From Nitrosomonas sp. UBA6494 (GTDB lineage: Bacteria > Pseudomonadota > Gammaproteobacteria > Burkholderiales > Nitrosomonadaceae), in the NCBI GenBank assembly GCA_002435335.1, contig DJMI01000096.1, positions 1-13,892 on the forward strand: a stretch of 13,892 bases of DNA, read 5' to 3'. This document shows, one piece after another, positions 7,161-13,892 of this stretch; the stretch's first letter is position 1; each line of letters begins with the position of its first letter. Below the pieces are notes generated by a model that saw only the letters and a program-made list of their open reading frames with translations, searched no databases and was not told where the DNA came from. Both the position numbers and the translations under genes were made by a program.

Positions 7161-8314
7161 CGACGCAACCGATGCTCCACTGGCAAGAAACCGGTGAGGG
7201 TCAATCCGCGCGCTGGCAGAGTGAAAAAGGCTTGCCACCACCGAAGCAAATAGAAGTGGTAGATGACCGCATATCGGCAGACGCCGCTTACCGATTGGCT
7301 TGTGAAGGTACCGCATTGCTGTGGCGTGGCGATTTCCAAAACGCCAAATTACTGCTGCAAGCGATGGCGCGACGAATCGACAAGAAAAAACCGCTATCCA
7401 AAACGTCGCATAAGCCACCGCAGACACTTTCACCCGCAGAAATGTTCCATCGTCATCGTCTGGCACAATCGCAGCGGGCCCGGATTCTGGAAAAATTGCT
7501 GATCCCGTTCGATACCGATCACCGTATTCCGCTACGTCGCGCACCGGATGTGCACGCAGCGTGTCTGGAAGCGTATGGCGCATACGACGAGCCTTATGTG
7601 GCGCCGCTGCGGGAATTACTCGGATTGATCGGCGCGCATGAATGGCGCAAGAAAGGGATAGCAATCCCAGCGCTGGACATCACTATTCATCCGCATTACG
7701 GCGTTTTTGCACCGATTCGCAACGAATACATTCCATTGCTGTTGCAAGCGCCGCCGCCCAAACCATTAGCTGTGCATTCCGTTGCCTTCGACATCGGCAC
7801 AGGAACGGGTGTATTAGCGGTTGCATTGGCATTGCGCGGCGTACGGCGAATCATCGCTACCGATACCGAATCGCGCGCTATCGACTGCGCACGCGACAAT
7901 TTGACGCGACTGCAATTGAGCAGCGGTGTCGAACTGCAGCAAACCGATCTGTTCCCTAGCGGGCAGGCAGCGTTGATTGTATGCAATCCGCCGTGGATTC
8001 CCGCTCGTCCCAGCTCGCCGCTGGAACACGCAATTTTCGATCCCGATAGTCGCATGCTGCGCGGCTTTTTGCACGGGTTGCACGAACATTTGCTGCCGGA
8101 GGGCGAAGGCTGGTTGATTTTGTCGGATTTCGCCGAGCACTTAGGGTTGCGCACACGTGACGAGTTATTTGCGATGATCGATGAGGCGGGACTGCGTGTG
8201 CTTGGAAAAGTCGACACCAAACCTGTTCATCCGCGCGCATCCGACAGCACCGATTCCTTGCACACCGTCCGCGCGGCGGAAACTACGTCGCTGTGGCGAC
8301 TGGCGGTGAAATAA
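7157..8314 (+). CDS. HemK/PrmC-like class I SAM methyltransferase with an extra N-terminal domain
   Basis: 385 residues. The C-terminal half is a Rossmann methyltransferase. SAM-binding motif I is VAFDIGTGTGVLAVALALRG (Asp212 and the following glycines). An acidic motif-II loop (ATDTESRAIDCARDNL) follows, and the catalytic motif IV is CNPPW at 276-280. NPPW/NPPY marks enzymes that methylate planar amino groups: glutamine N5 in PrmC/PrmB, or N6-adenine and N2-guanine in nucleic acids. The first ~200 residues do not match PrmC's helical release-factor domain as far as I can see. They hold a short helical stretch (ADAAYRLACEGTALLWRGDF, about 41-60) and a Lys-rich linker. The gene overlaps the DUF192 stop by ATGA at 7157-7160. 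Target is unknown: release factor, ribosomal protein or RNA are all possible. Confidence 0.85.
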   Translation: MTTQPMLHWQETGEGQSARWQSEKGLPPPKQIEVVDDRISADAAYRLACEGTALLWRGDFQNAKLLLQAMARRIDKKKPLSKTSHKPPQTLSPAEMFHRHRLAQSQRARILEKLLIPFDTDHRIPLRRAPDVHAACLEAYGAYDEPYVAPLRELLGLIGAHEWRKKGIAIPALDITIHPHYGVFAPIRNEYIPLLLQAPPPKPLAVHSVAFDIGTGTGVLAVALALRGVRRIIATDTESRAIDCARDNLTRLQLSSGVELQQTDLFPSGQAALIVCNPPWIPARPSSPLEHAIFDPDSRMLRGFLHGLHEHLLPEGEGWLILSDFAEHLGLRTRDELFAMIDEAGLRVLGKVDTKPVHPRASDSTDSLHTVRAAETTSLWRLAVK

Positions 8315-8344
8315 CCGATAATGACCTGTAATCAAGGTTTATAC

Positions 8345-8349
8345 AAGGA
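8345..8349 (+). promoter_or_regulatory. Shine-Dalgarno AAGGA before the agmatinase gene
   Basis: AAGGA ends 5 bases before the ATG at 8355, a normal spacing, and supports that start. The 40-base gap after the methyltransferase stop shows no hairpin terminator, so read-through from the efflux operon is possible. I see no clear promoter in the gap. Confidence 0.5.
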
Positions 8350-8354
8350 AAAAC

Positions 8355-9326
8355 ATGGCAGAAAATAACCTTACCAAAATCGATAGCGCTATCGCGCGAA
8401 CCGGCTTGTACGGCACCGTGGACGAACCGACCTTTTCCGGCGTGCTGTCGTTCATGCGCCGCAATTACACCAAGGATTTACGCGGCGTCGATCTTGCCGT
8501 CAACGGCATCCCTCTCGACCTTGCAACCAGTTATCGCCCAGGCACGCGATTCGGTCCGCACGCGATTCGCGTCGCATCGGCGGAAGTGGCGTCGATGAAA
8601 CCGTATCCGTGGGGATTCGATCCGTTCGAGCAACTTGGCGTGATCGATTATGGCGATTGTTATCTCGACGTGCACAATCCGATGACGATTCACGAAGCCA
8701 TTGCCGATCATGCTCGCCATATTCTTACATCCGGCGCGCGCATGCTGACTTTCGGCGGCGATCATTCGATGACATATCCGCTGTTGAAAGCGCACGCGGA
8801 AAAATACGGCGAACCGTTGCCATTGATCCACTTTGACGCGCACAGCGACACCTGGCCCGACAGTTCGCCCAGTTCACTCAACCACGGCACCATGTTTTAT
8901 AAAGCAGTACGCGACGGCTTGATCGACACAAAGCATTCGGTGCAAATCGGCATTCGCACTTGGAACGACAATTTCCTCGGCATCCATGTGGTCGATGCAA
9001 CGTGGATTCATCGTCATGGCACCGATGCAGTAATCGGCGAAATCGAACGTTTGGTCGGCAACCGTCCTGCTTATTTAACCTTTGACATTGATTGTCTTGA
9101 TCCGGCGTTTGCACCCGGTACCGGCACTCCAGTGTGCGGCGGGCTATCCACCGCACAAGCATTGGCGATAGTGCGCGGCCTGACCGGCTGCAACCTGATT
9201 GGCATGGACATCGTCGAAGTCTCGCCGCCTTACGATCACAGCCAAATCACCGCGCTCGCTGCCGCACACCTCGGTTGCGAAATGATTTGCTTGCTGGCCA
9301 AGCGTAAAGTAGACGGATTGTTATAG
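8355..9326 (+). CDS. speB: Agmatinase (agmatine ureohydrolase)
   Basis: Hydrolyses agmatine to putrescine and urea in the cytoplasm, the second step of the arginine-decarboxylase route to polyamines. 323 residues, slightly longer than E. coli SpeB (306), with an extra N-terminal stretch. All six ligands of the binuclear Mn site are present: His137 in FGGDHSM; Asp161, His163 and Asp165 in HFDAHSDT; Asp244 and Asp246 in TFDIDCLDPAFAPGTGTP. The C-terminal GMDIVEVSPPYDHSQITALA is characteristic of agmatinases. Colinear similarity to E. coli SpeB (LDLATSYRPGTRFGPHAIR, NHGTMFYKA, HSVQIGIRT) makes agmatinase the best call. Other ureohydrolases such as guanidinase or guanidinobutyrase share the metal motifs and cannot be fully excluded. 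No arginine decarboxylase or urease gene is in the window. Confidence 0.92.
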   Translation: MAENNLTKIDSAIARTGLYGTVDEPTFSGVLSFMRRNYTKDLRGVDLAVNGIPLDLATSYRPGTRFGPHAIRVASAEVASMKPYPWGFDPFEQLGVIDYGDCYLDVHNPMTIHEAIADHARHILTSGARMLTFGGDHSMTYPLLKAHAEKYGEPLPLIHFDAHSDTWPDSSPSSLNHGTMFYKAVRDGLIDTKHSVQIGIRTWNDNFLGIHVVDATWIHRHGTDAVIGEIERLVGNRPAYLTFDIDCLDPAFAPGTGTPVCGGLSTAQALAIVRGLTGCNLIGMDIVEVSPPYDHSQITALAAAHLGCEMICLLAKRKVDGLL

Positions 9327-9336
9327 TCCGATTGGG

Positions 9337-9954
9337 ATGATTCCGGATTACTGGCAGCAAGCCTGCCAAGAACTATCCGCTTGCGATACCGTAATGCGGC
9401 GACTGATCGCACAATTTCCCGGAGCCACGTTGGAATCGCGCGGCTGCGCCTTTACCACATTGGCACGCTCCATCGTCGGTCAGCAAATCTCCGTCAAAGC
9501 CGCTGAAAGCGTATGGCAAAGAGTGATCGCCGCCATTCCTGAAATCGCACCCGACATCATTGCTGTTGCGGATCACAACTTGCTGCGCGGCTGCGGTCTA
9601 TCTGCCCGGAAAGCGACTTACTTGCAAGATTTGGCGCGGCACTTCACCGACGGAAACTTGCGCGAAACCGCCTGGGAAACCATGCACGATGAAGCGATCA
9701 TCAAACAACTGATTCAAGTCAAAGGCATTGGTCGCTGGACTGCGGAAATGTTCCTCATATTTCACTTGCAACGCCCTGACGTGTTACCGCTCGACGACAT
9801 CGGCTTGCAACGCGCAATGAGCCTGCACTACCTTGATAAACAACCGATCGACAAAAACACCCTGATCGAAATCGCTCAACCGTGGCAACCCTGGCGCTCA
9901 GTCGCTACCTGGTATTTGTGGCGCAGTCTTGATCCATTACCGGTAGCGTATTAA
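9337..9954 (+). CDS. DNA-3-methyladenine glycosylase II (AlkA-type HhH-GPD)
   Basis: Base-excision repair enzyme that removes alkylated bases such as 3-methyladenine. 205 residues, a compact single-domain version lacking the N-terminal extra domain of E. coli AlkA (282 residues), as in many bacterial homologues. Visible motifs: LARSIVGQQISVKAAESVW (about 44-62), the helix-hairpin-helix IQVKGIGRWTAEMFLIF (about 127-143), and the catalytic loop VLPLDDIGLQRAM, in which Asp154 aligns with AlkA's catalytic Asp238. There is no four-cysteine iron-sulfur cluster, so it is not a Nth/MutY-type enzyme. It starts 10 bases after the agmatinase stop and is probably cotranscribed; the Shine-Dalgarno is weak (TTGGGA). 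A hairpin terminator follows. The function is secure at family level, less so for exact substrate range. Confidence 0.9.
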   Translation: MIPDYWQQACQELSACDTVMRRLIAQFPGATLESRGCAFTTLARSIVGQQISVKAAESVWQRVIAAIPEIAPDIIAVADHNLLRGCGLSARKATYLQDLARHFTDGNLRETAWETMHDEAIIKQLIQVKGIGRWTAEMFLIFHLQRPDVLPLDDIGLQRAMSLHYLDKQPIDKNTLIEIAQPWQPWRSVATWYLWRSLDPLPVAY

Positions 9955-9963
9955 ATGACGGAG

Positions 9964-10008
9964 AATTGATTTTCGTGCATCGCAAGGTCAATGCAGAATC
10001 AATTTTTT
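9964..10008 (+). terminator. Probable rho-independent terminator closing the plus-strand genes
   Basis: AATTGATT (9964-9971) pairs with AATCAATT (9997-10004), and nested inside TGCAT (9976-9980) pairs with ATGCA (9991-9995). The right arm runs into six T residues (10003-10008). The T-run is on the plus strand only, so it should terminate transcripts from the glycosylase gene. It overlaps the last codons of the convergent rRNA methyltransferase gene (stop at 10001-9999). The stem is A/T rich, so strength is uncertain. Confidence 0.5.
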
Positions 10009-11291
10009 GAAACACTGGTAAAATCATTTTGTGTTGCTTCGCTGTGCACCAACGCTGCCGCAAAAAAACCGTCGGTTTGATGTTGTTTTGGGAAAAGTTG
10101 AAAAAACTCACCGGTATCGAGTGGGATTTTCTGCTGTACCAACAGTTGGGCGCAATTTAATAGCTTGAATTGTGGGTGGGTGCTGAGAAAATCTTGTATT
10201 AATTGCTGATTTTCTTCCGGCAGGAAGCTGCACGTCGCGTACACTAAGCGTCCGCCTGGTTTTAACAAATCGGCGGCAGCGGTGAGAATCGCCGCTTGCT
10301 TGGTTTTCAGTTCCTCGATGGATTGCGGAGATTGGCGCCATTTTAAATCGGGATTGCGGCGCAGAGTGCCCAGACCGCTGCAGGGTGCATCGACCAGGAC
10401 ACGATCTATTTTTCCGGCAAGACGCTTGATCTTGCTATCATTTTCGCTGTCGATACGCTGTGCGTGCAGATTTGATAAGCCGGAACGTTTGAAGCGCGGT
10501 TTCAGGTTATTTAGGCGTTTTTCCGAGATATCGAACGCGTAGAGTCTTCCTTTCGAGTGCATCAGTGCGCCGAGCAGCAGTGATTTGCCACCTGCACCGG
10601 CACAGAAATCGACCACCATCTCGCCTCGTTTGGGTGCCAGCAAATAGCCCAGCAACTGACTCCCTTCGTCTTGCACTTCGATGTGACCGGATAAAAATAG
10701 CGGATGACGGTTAATCGCAGGCTTGCCGTTAAGACGGATGCCGCAAGGCGAATAGGGTGTCGGCTGTGCTTCGATGCCGTCTTGTCGGAGTGTTTCCAGC
10801 ACTTGCTCACGTTTGGCAAGGAAGGTATTGACGCGTAAATCCAATGGCGCCGATTGCTGCAATGAAACACCTAACTCGACGATTTCATCGTCGATCATGA
10901 AGTCTTGCAATTTTTTCACCAACCATTCGGGAAATTCCGCCCGGATTTCCAACGATGCGGCATCCGGTTTTATCGCTTTAATTTCCGCCAGCCACTTGGT
11001 TTCTGCTTCACTGATCATGCCGGAAAATTCACGTAAATTCATGCCTTGAAATTTGACCAGATAAGCCAACACCAAAGCACGTGGTGTCGTTTGCTTGGAC
11101 AAGCTTTCCAGAAAGAAGCGATGACGTAAAATGCCGAATACGGTTTCAGCAATCAATGCACGATCTTGAGCACCAAGCATCGAATTGTCCTGGAAGTGGC
11201 GCCGCAAAATGGCATCTGCGGGATAATTTAAAGGTAGCACGGCGCGCATGGCGACAATGACGGCTTCCAGTTGGGCAGAAGATATGCGCAT
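9999..11291 (-). CDS. RsmB/NOP family RNA (cytosine-5)-methyltransferase
   Basis: SAM-dependent m5C methyltransferase acting on RNA, most likely 16S rRNA. 430 residues. The N-terminal ~130 residues are helical and resemble a reduced NusB-like RNA-binding domain (DRALIAETVFGILRHRFFLE, about 43-62). SAM motif I is VDFCAGAGGKS (227-237). The two signature cysteines are present: Cys304 in DAPCSG and the catalytic Cys354 in ATCS. The end DGFFAAALV is typical of the family. The ATG at 11291-11289 directly abuts the stop of the DUF3108 gene, so the two are coupled. Bacteria usually carry the canonical rsmB (sun) beside fmt; this purM-purN-linked version could be a paralogue, so I give no symbol. The exact target base is not readable from sequence. 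Confidence 0.9.
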   Translation of the reverse strand: MRISSAQLEAVIVAMRAVLPLNYPADAILRRHFQDNSMLGAQDRALIAETVFGILRHRFFLESLSKQTTPRALVLAYLVKFQGMNLREFSGMISEAETKWLAEIKAIKPDAASLEIRAEFPEWLVKKLQDFMIDDEIVELGVSLQQSAPLDLRVNTFLAKREQVLETLRQDGIEAQPTPYSPCGIRLNGKPAINRHPLFLSGHIEVQDEGSQLLGYLLAPKRGEMVVDFCAGAGGKSLLLGALMHSKGRLYAFDISEKRLNNLKPRFKRSGLSNLHAQRIDSENDSKIKRLAGKIDRVLVDAPCSGLGTLRRNPDLKWRQSPQSIEELKTKQAAILTAAADLLKPGGRLVYATCSFLPEENQQLIQDFLSTHPQFKLLNCAQLLVQQKIPLDTGEFFQLFPKQHQTDGFFAAALVHSEATQNDFTSVSKN

Positions 11292-12032
11292 TTATTTGTC
11301 GCTGTTTGGATGTGAAGGAGACTCGGCTTTATAGATGATATTGATCCCGGTTACCATTTTTTCAATTTTGCGCCCATTTTCTTCTACCGACTTAATGCGC
11401 ACCGGTATCATGTGATTATTCAATGCTAACCAAATTTTTCGTTTTAACTTAGAGCCCTTTTCTTCGACACGAGTTAACACGATGGTTTTCATTTCTCCGA
11501 TCGGTGTGTGCAGTACTTCTTCGGTTACTTTGTAGTGCGATAATCCCAATTGACGCCCATTGGTAACGTAGCGCTCGAAATGATGTTTCGGCAGCGGTGC
11601 GAACATAAAGTTATACGACAAGCTCAAGCGATCCAAAGTCCCGGCCGGTAATTTTTCTTGTACCTGATGGCCTTTGTGATTCAACGTAATAATATGATTT
11701 TTCCAATCGAACACTGCGAGACTGGGCTCTTTCTTACCGCGTTTTTCATACGCGCGCGACGGCTTTAATCCCTGTTTCGTGATCACTCCATCGCTATGCC
11801 GGATGATACTGTTCGGTTCCATTAATTTATAGATGCCGGTTGCTTGTGCGAGACTATTGATACTGTAGCGAAGCTCTTCGGCTTCATGATGGATTTCCAG
11901 AACTTCATTAATTTCACCTTCGCCGATATCGGTGGTTACGACATAGTTGATTTCGATACGCGATGGAATATCCGTTGCCCAGACCTGAAAACTAAACAGG
12001 CACAACAAAAAACTAACAAACCATGATTTCAT
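11292..12032 (-). CDS. DUF3108 family exported protein
   Basis: 246 residues. The N-terminus MKSWFVSFLLCLFSFQVWAT is a good signal peptide with a likely cleavage after VWA (near residue 19), so the protein should be periplasmic. The rest is beta-rich (IEINYVVTTDIGEGEINEVL; DRLSLSYNFMF; IWLALNNHMIPVRIKSVEEN) and matches the style of DUF3108 proteins, whose repeating strands suggest a lipoprotein-carrier-like or outer-membrane-assembly-type fold. No catalytic motif is visible and the biochemical role is unknown. Its ATG shares one base with the purN stop (TGATG at 12034-12030), and its TAA abuts the start of the RNA methyltransferase gene. It is therefore made from the purine operon, though no functional link to purines is evident. 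Confidence 0.82.
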   Translation of the reverse strand: MKSWFVSFLLCLFSFQVWATDIPSRIEINYVVTTDIGEGEINEVLEIHHEAEELRYSINSLAQATGIYKLMEPNSIIRHSDGVITKQGLKPSRAYEKRGKKEPSLAVFDWKNHIITLNHKGHQVQEKLPAGTLDRLSLSYNFMFAPLPKHHFERYVTNGRQLGLSHYKVTEEVLHTPIGEMKTIVLTRVEEKGSKLKRKIWLALNNHMIPVRIKSVEENGRKIEKMVTGINIIYKAESPSHPNSDK

Positions 12033-12667
12033 CAGGAAATCCCCGGGGAAAACAATGTTGTTTCATCAGTGCAGGAATCGGCTATTTCAACACGATTTGC
12101 GATCAACTTGATGCGATCTTCCATGAACCAGCGCACAGCCTCTGGGAAAATCCGATGTTCTTGCTGCAGTACGCGAGCAGCCAATGTTTCCTCCGTATCT
12201 TGCGGCAGCACGGGGATCGCCGCTTGCACGATGATGGGACCGTGATCGAGCTGCGGCGTGACAAAATGCACCGTACAGCCGTGAATTTTAACCCCTTCTT
12301 GTAATGCACGCGCATGCGTTCCTAAGCCGGGAAATGCCGGCAGCAAAGATGGATGAATATTAATCATCCGGTTTTGATACCGTTGCACGAAACAGTCACT
12401 GAGTATGCGCATGAACCCCGCCAGCGCAATCAGTTTAGGCTGGTATGCGTCAATCGTATGCGCCAATGCCGTATCAAATGATTGACGATCCGGAAAACTG
12501 CGGTGATCCAGCGCAACGGTTTTAACACCGTATTTTCCAGCAATTTCCAATCCGACGGCTTGCGGATTATTGCTGACGACTGTAATCCGGTCGATCCGGT
12601 GCCGCGCTTCCAGCAGCGCTTGCATGTTACTCCCTCGACCGGAAATCAGTATAACCAGTGATTGCAT
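12032..12667 (-). CDS. purN: Phosphoribosylglycinamide formyltransferase (GAR transformylase)
   Basis: Transfers a formyl group from 10-formyl-tetrahydrofolate to GAR, giving FGAR, in de novo purine synthesis. 211 residues, the usual PurN size. The phosphate loop SGRGSNMQAL begins at residue 9. Catalytic residues corresponding to E. coli Asn106, His108 and Asp144 are Asn103, His105 (MINIHPSLLPAFPG) and Asp141 (LDHGPII). LAGFMRILSDCFV and HGCTVHFVT are further family hallmarks. The C-terminus extends slightly beyond the conserved domain (DSCTDETTLFSPGIS). It lies 15 bases downstream of purM and overlaps the DUF3108 start by one base. A GAGG lies rather far (12 bases) before the ATG. The assignment is firm. 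Confidence 0.97.
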   Translation of the reverse strand: MQSLVILISGRGSNMQALLEARHRIDRITVVSNNPQAVGLEIAGKYGVKTVALDHRSFPDRQSFDTALAHTIDAYQPKLIALAGFMRILSDCFVQRYQNRMINIHPSLLPAFPGLGTHARALQEGVKIHGCTVHFVTPQLDHGPIIVQAAIPVLPQDTEETLAARVLQQEHRIFPEAVRWFMEDRIKLIANRVEIADSCTDETTLFSPGIS

Positions 12668-12682
12668 CGGGTATGCGTAACC

Positions 12683-13741
12683 TCACTCCACGGCTGCCGC
12701 TGTTTGATCGGATCGGCGCGGCTTGATTTCCCCTATAGGCCATGCCGTTTCACCGGCTGTACGCAAACACTGCAATGCAGTATCCACTTGTTCCGGCGCA
12801 ACAACTATTACCATGCCGATGCCGCAATTAAACACGCGATGCATTTCGGCCTCTGCGACATTACCTTGTTGCTGTAACCAGTGGAACAACGGCGGCATTT
12901 CCCATGCTTGCTTTTGCAGCACCGCCATCACATGAGGAGGCAGGATGCGCGGCACATTTTCCACCAAACCGCCGCCGGTAATATGCGCTAAACCCTTGAC
13001 CGGTATTTGTTGTATCAATTCCAGCACCGGCTTTACATAAATCCGTGTCGGCGCCATGATCAAATCGGCCAACGGTGCATTGCCAAGCGGCGCGGATAAA
13101 TCAGTTTGATGTTGTTCGATAATTTTGCGAATCAACGAATAACCGTTGGAGTGCGCACCGCTCGATGCCAATCCCAATAAGATGTCACCAGGTTGAATCG
13201 TCGCGCCGCTAATGATATGGTCTTTTTCGACCATACCGACTGCAAAGCCCGCCAGATCGTATTCACCCGGCGGATACATGCCCGGCATTTCCGCTGTTTC
13301 ACCGCCGATCAGCGAACAACCGGCCAACTCGCATCCTTTGGCGATTCCACTTATCACGGCGGTTGCAGTTTTGACATCCAATTTGCCGCATGCGAAATAA
13401 TCCAGGAAAAACAGCGGTTCCGCACCTTGCACCAAAATATCGTTAACACTCATCGCCACCAGATCGATACCGATGGTGTCATGACGTTTCAACTGAAATG
13501 CCAATTTCAATTTGGTACCAACACCGTCGGTACCGGAAACCAGAACCGGGTTGCGATATTTCTTGGAAACTTCAAATAATGCCCCAAAGCCACCGATACC
13601 TGTCAGCACTTCGGGACGCAATGTACGTTTGGCAAGTGGTTTAATGTTTTCGACCAAACGATCGCCGGCATCGATATCGACCCCCGCATCACGGTAGGAC
13701 AGTTGATTGGTTGCTGAGTGATTAAGATCCGATGAAGTCAC
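12683..13741 (-). CDS. purM: Phosphoribosylformylglycinamidine cyclo-ligase (AIR synthetase)
   Basis: ATP-dependent ring closure of FGAM to AIR in purine synthesis. Landmarks: LSYRDAGVDIDAG near the start, GGFGALFE, VSGTDGVGTKLKLAFQLKRH (nucleotide/phosphate site), GIDLVAMSVNDILVQGAEPL, IGGETAEMPGMY, LASSGAHSNGYSLI, APTRIYVKPVLEL, HITGGGLVENVPR and FNCGIGM. The start is uncertain: the frame is open from a GTG at 13780 (365 residues) and a second GTG stands at 13741 (352 residues). I prefer 13741 because GAGA lies 7 bases before it, no Shine-Dalgarno precedes 13780, and the shorter form is nearer the family length (E. coli 345). First gene of a purM-purN-DUF3108-RNA methyltransferase operon. 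No PurR box was recognised. Confidence 0.96.
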   Translation of the reverse strand: MTSSDLNHSATNQLSYRDAGVDIDAGDRLVENIKPLAKRTLRPEVLTGIGGFGALFEVSKKYRNPVLVSGTDGVGTKLKLAFQLKRHDTIGIDLVAMSVNDILVQGAEPLFFLDYFACGKLDVKTATAVISGIAKGCELAGCSLIGGETAEMPGMYPPGEYDLAGFAVGMVEKDHIISGATIQPGDILLGLASSGAHSNGYSLIRKIIEQHQTDLSAPLGNAPLADLIMAPTRIYVKPVLELIQQIPVKGLAHITGGGLVENVPRILPPHVMAVLQKQAWEMPPLFHWLQQQGNVAEAEMHRVFNCGIGMVIVVAPEQVDTALQCLRTAGETAWPIGEIKPRRSDQTAAAVE

Positions 13742-13853
13742 AAGAATATCTCGGGTTTTGCCGAATAAAATTTTGCTCACCTGTCAATTTTACCGCAAAT
13801 GAGCTTATCGCAAGGAGAAGTTAGTAAATATCGATTACATGCTGCGACAATTT

Positions 13854-13866
13854 GCCACATTGTGGC
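13854..13866. repeat. Small dyad GCCACA-T-TGTGGC upstream of purM
   Basis: A perfect 6-bp inverted repeat with a one-base centre lies between purM and whatever gene lies to the right. Length and symmetry would suit a dimeric regulator, and it overlaps the possible rightward promoter at 13860-13888. A 13-bp dyad can arise by chance, and I do not recognise the motif. Confidence 0.25.
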
Positions 13867-13888
13867 TTCGGATTTGCTAATGGATAAT
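13860..13888 (+). promoter_or_regulatory. Candidate rightward promoter at the right edge
   Basis: TTGTGG (13860-13865) and GATAAT (13883-13888) are separated by 17 bases and point out of the window, consistent with a gene divergent from purM starting beyond 13892. The -10 is a good match, the -35 only half. Nothing coding can be supported in 13781-13892 itself. Confidence 0.25.
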
Positions 13889-13892
13889 CGCC

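Noticed and set aside
7696..8220. 174-codon open frame on the minus strand opposite the methyltransferase
   Set aside because: Low-complexity Ser/Pro/Cys-rich translation typical of a reverse-strand shadow; the plus-strand methyltransferase motifs explain the region.
13759..13787. TTGACA on the minus strand at 13787-13782 as a complete purM promoter
   Set aside because: The -35 match is perfect, but no acceptable -10 lies 15-19 bases downstream (the nearest A/T-rich hexamers are 11-14 bases away), so it is not listed as a feature.
13799..13892. Plus-strand frame opening with ATG at 13799 and running off the right edge
   Set aside because: Only 31 codons are visible, with no Shine-Dalgarno before the ATG and no recognisable sequence; the AAGGAG at 13812-13817 is inside it and not followed by a usable start. 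The divergent gene more likely begins beyond the window.
1..13892. CRISPR array, rRNA or tRNA genes, intact insertion sequence, prophage or defence genes
   Set aside because: No regularly spaced direct repeats, no RNA-gene cores and no transposase, integrase or known defence motifs were seen on either strand.

Overview
The window reads as ordinary chromosomal DNA of a betaproteobacterium. Gene content and protein style suggest a Nitrosomonas-like member of the Nitrosomonadales, but this is inferred from family resemblance, not from a marker gene. Coding density is high from 675 onward. The first ~670 bases are visibly richer in A/T, use different codons and hold only debris.

Layout. (1) 1-674: the 5' part of an unrecognised gene running off the left edge on the minus strand, then the C-terminal remnant of a HigA/HTH_37-type helix-turn-helix antitoxin gene (405-548, minus), then a short leader with a perfect TATAAT. 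(2) 675-8314, plus strand: a tripartite RND multidrug-efflux locus. It has an outer-membrane channel lipoprotein of the OprM/NodT type, a 130-bp palindromic element, a periplasmic adaptor lipoprotein and a 1061-residue HAE1-type inner-membrane pump. Two genes not normally part of such a pump follow: a secreted DUF192 protein and a HemK-like SAM methyltransferase with its own N-terminal domain. Adaptor, pump, DUF192 and methyltransferase are joined by three successive ATGA overlaps. (3) 8355-9954, plus strand: agmatinase (speB-like) followed 10 bases later by an AlkA-type DNA-3-methyladenine glycosylase, closed by a probable hairpin terminator at 9964-10008. (4) 9999-13741, minus strand, convergent with the above: purM, purN, a DUF3108 exported protein and an RsmB/NOP-type rRNA m5C methyltransferase. 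These genes are 15 bases apart, overlapping by 1 base, and abutting, respectively, so they almost certainly form one operon. (5) 13742-13892: intergenic DNA with a small dyad and a possible promoter facing right, out of the window.

How the parts work together. The efflux genes encode a complete export duct: pump powered by protons (Asp409/Asp410/Lys941 all present), adaptor and outer-membrane channel. No regulator lies next to them. Agmatinase would turn agmatine into putrescine and urea. PurM and PurN catalyse two steps of de novo purine synthesis, and their cotranscribed partner modifies RNA.

I did not find a clearly new multi-gene system. The most interesting structure is the 130-bp element at 2082-2211. 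It has 9-bp perfect terminal inverted repeats and is an imperfect inverted repeat over its whole length, sitting between the channel gene and the adaptor gene like a miniature non-autonomous transposable element. The coupling of DUF192 and a methyltransferase to the pump is the next most unusual point.
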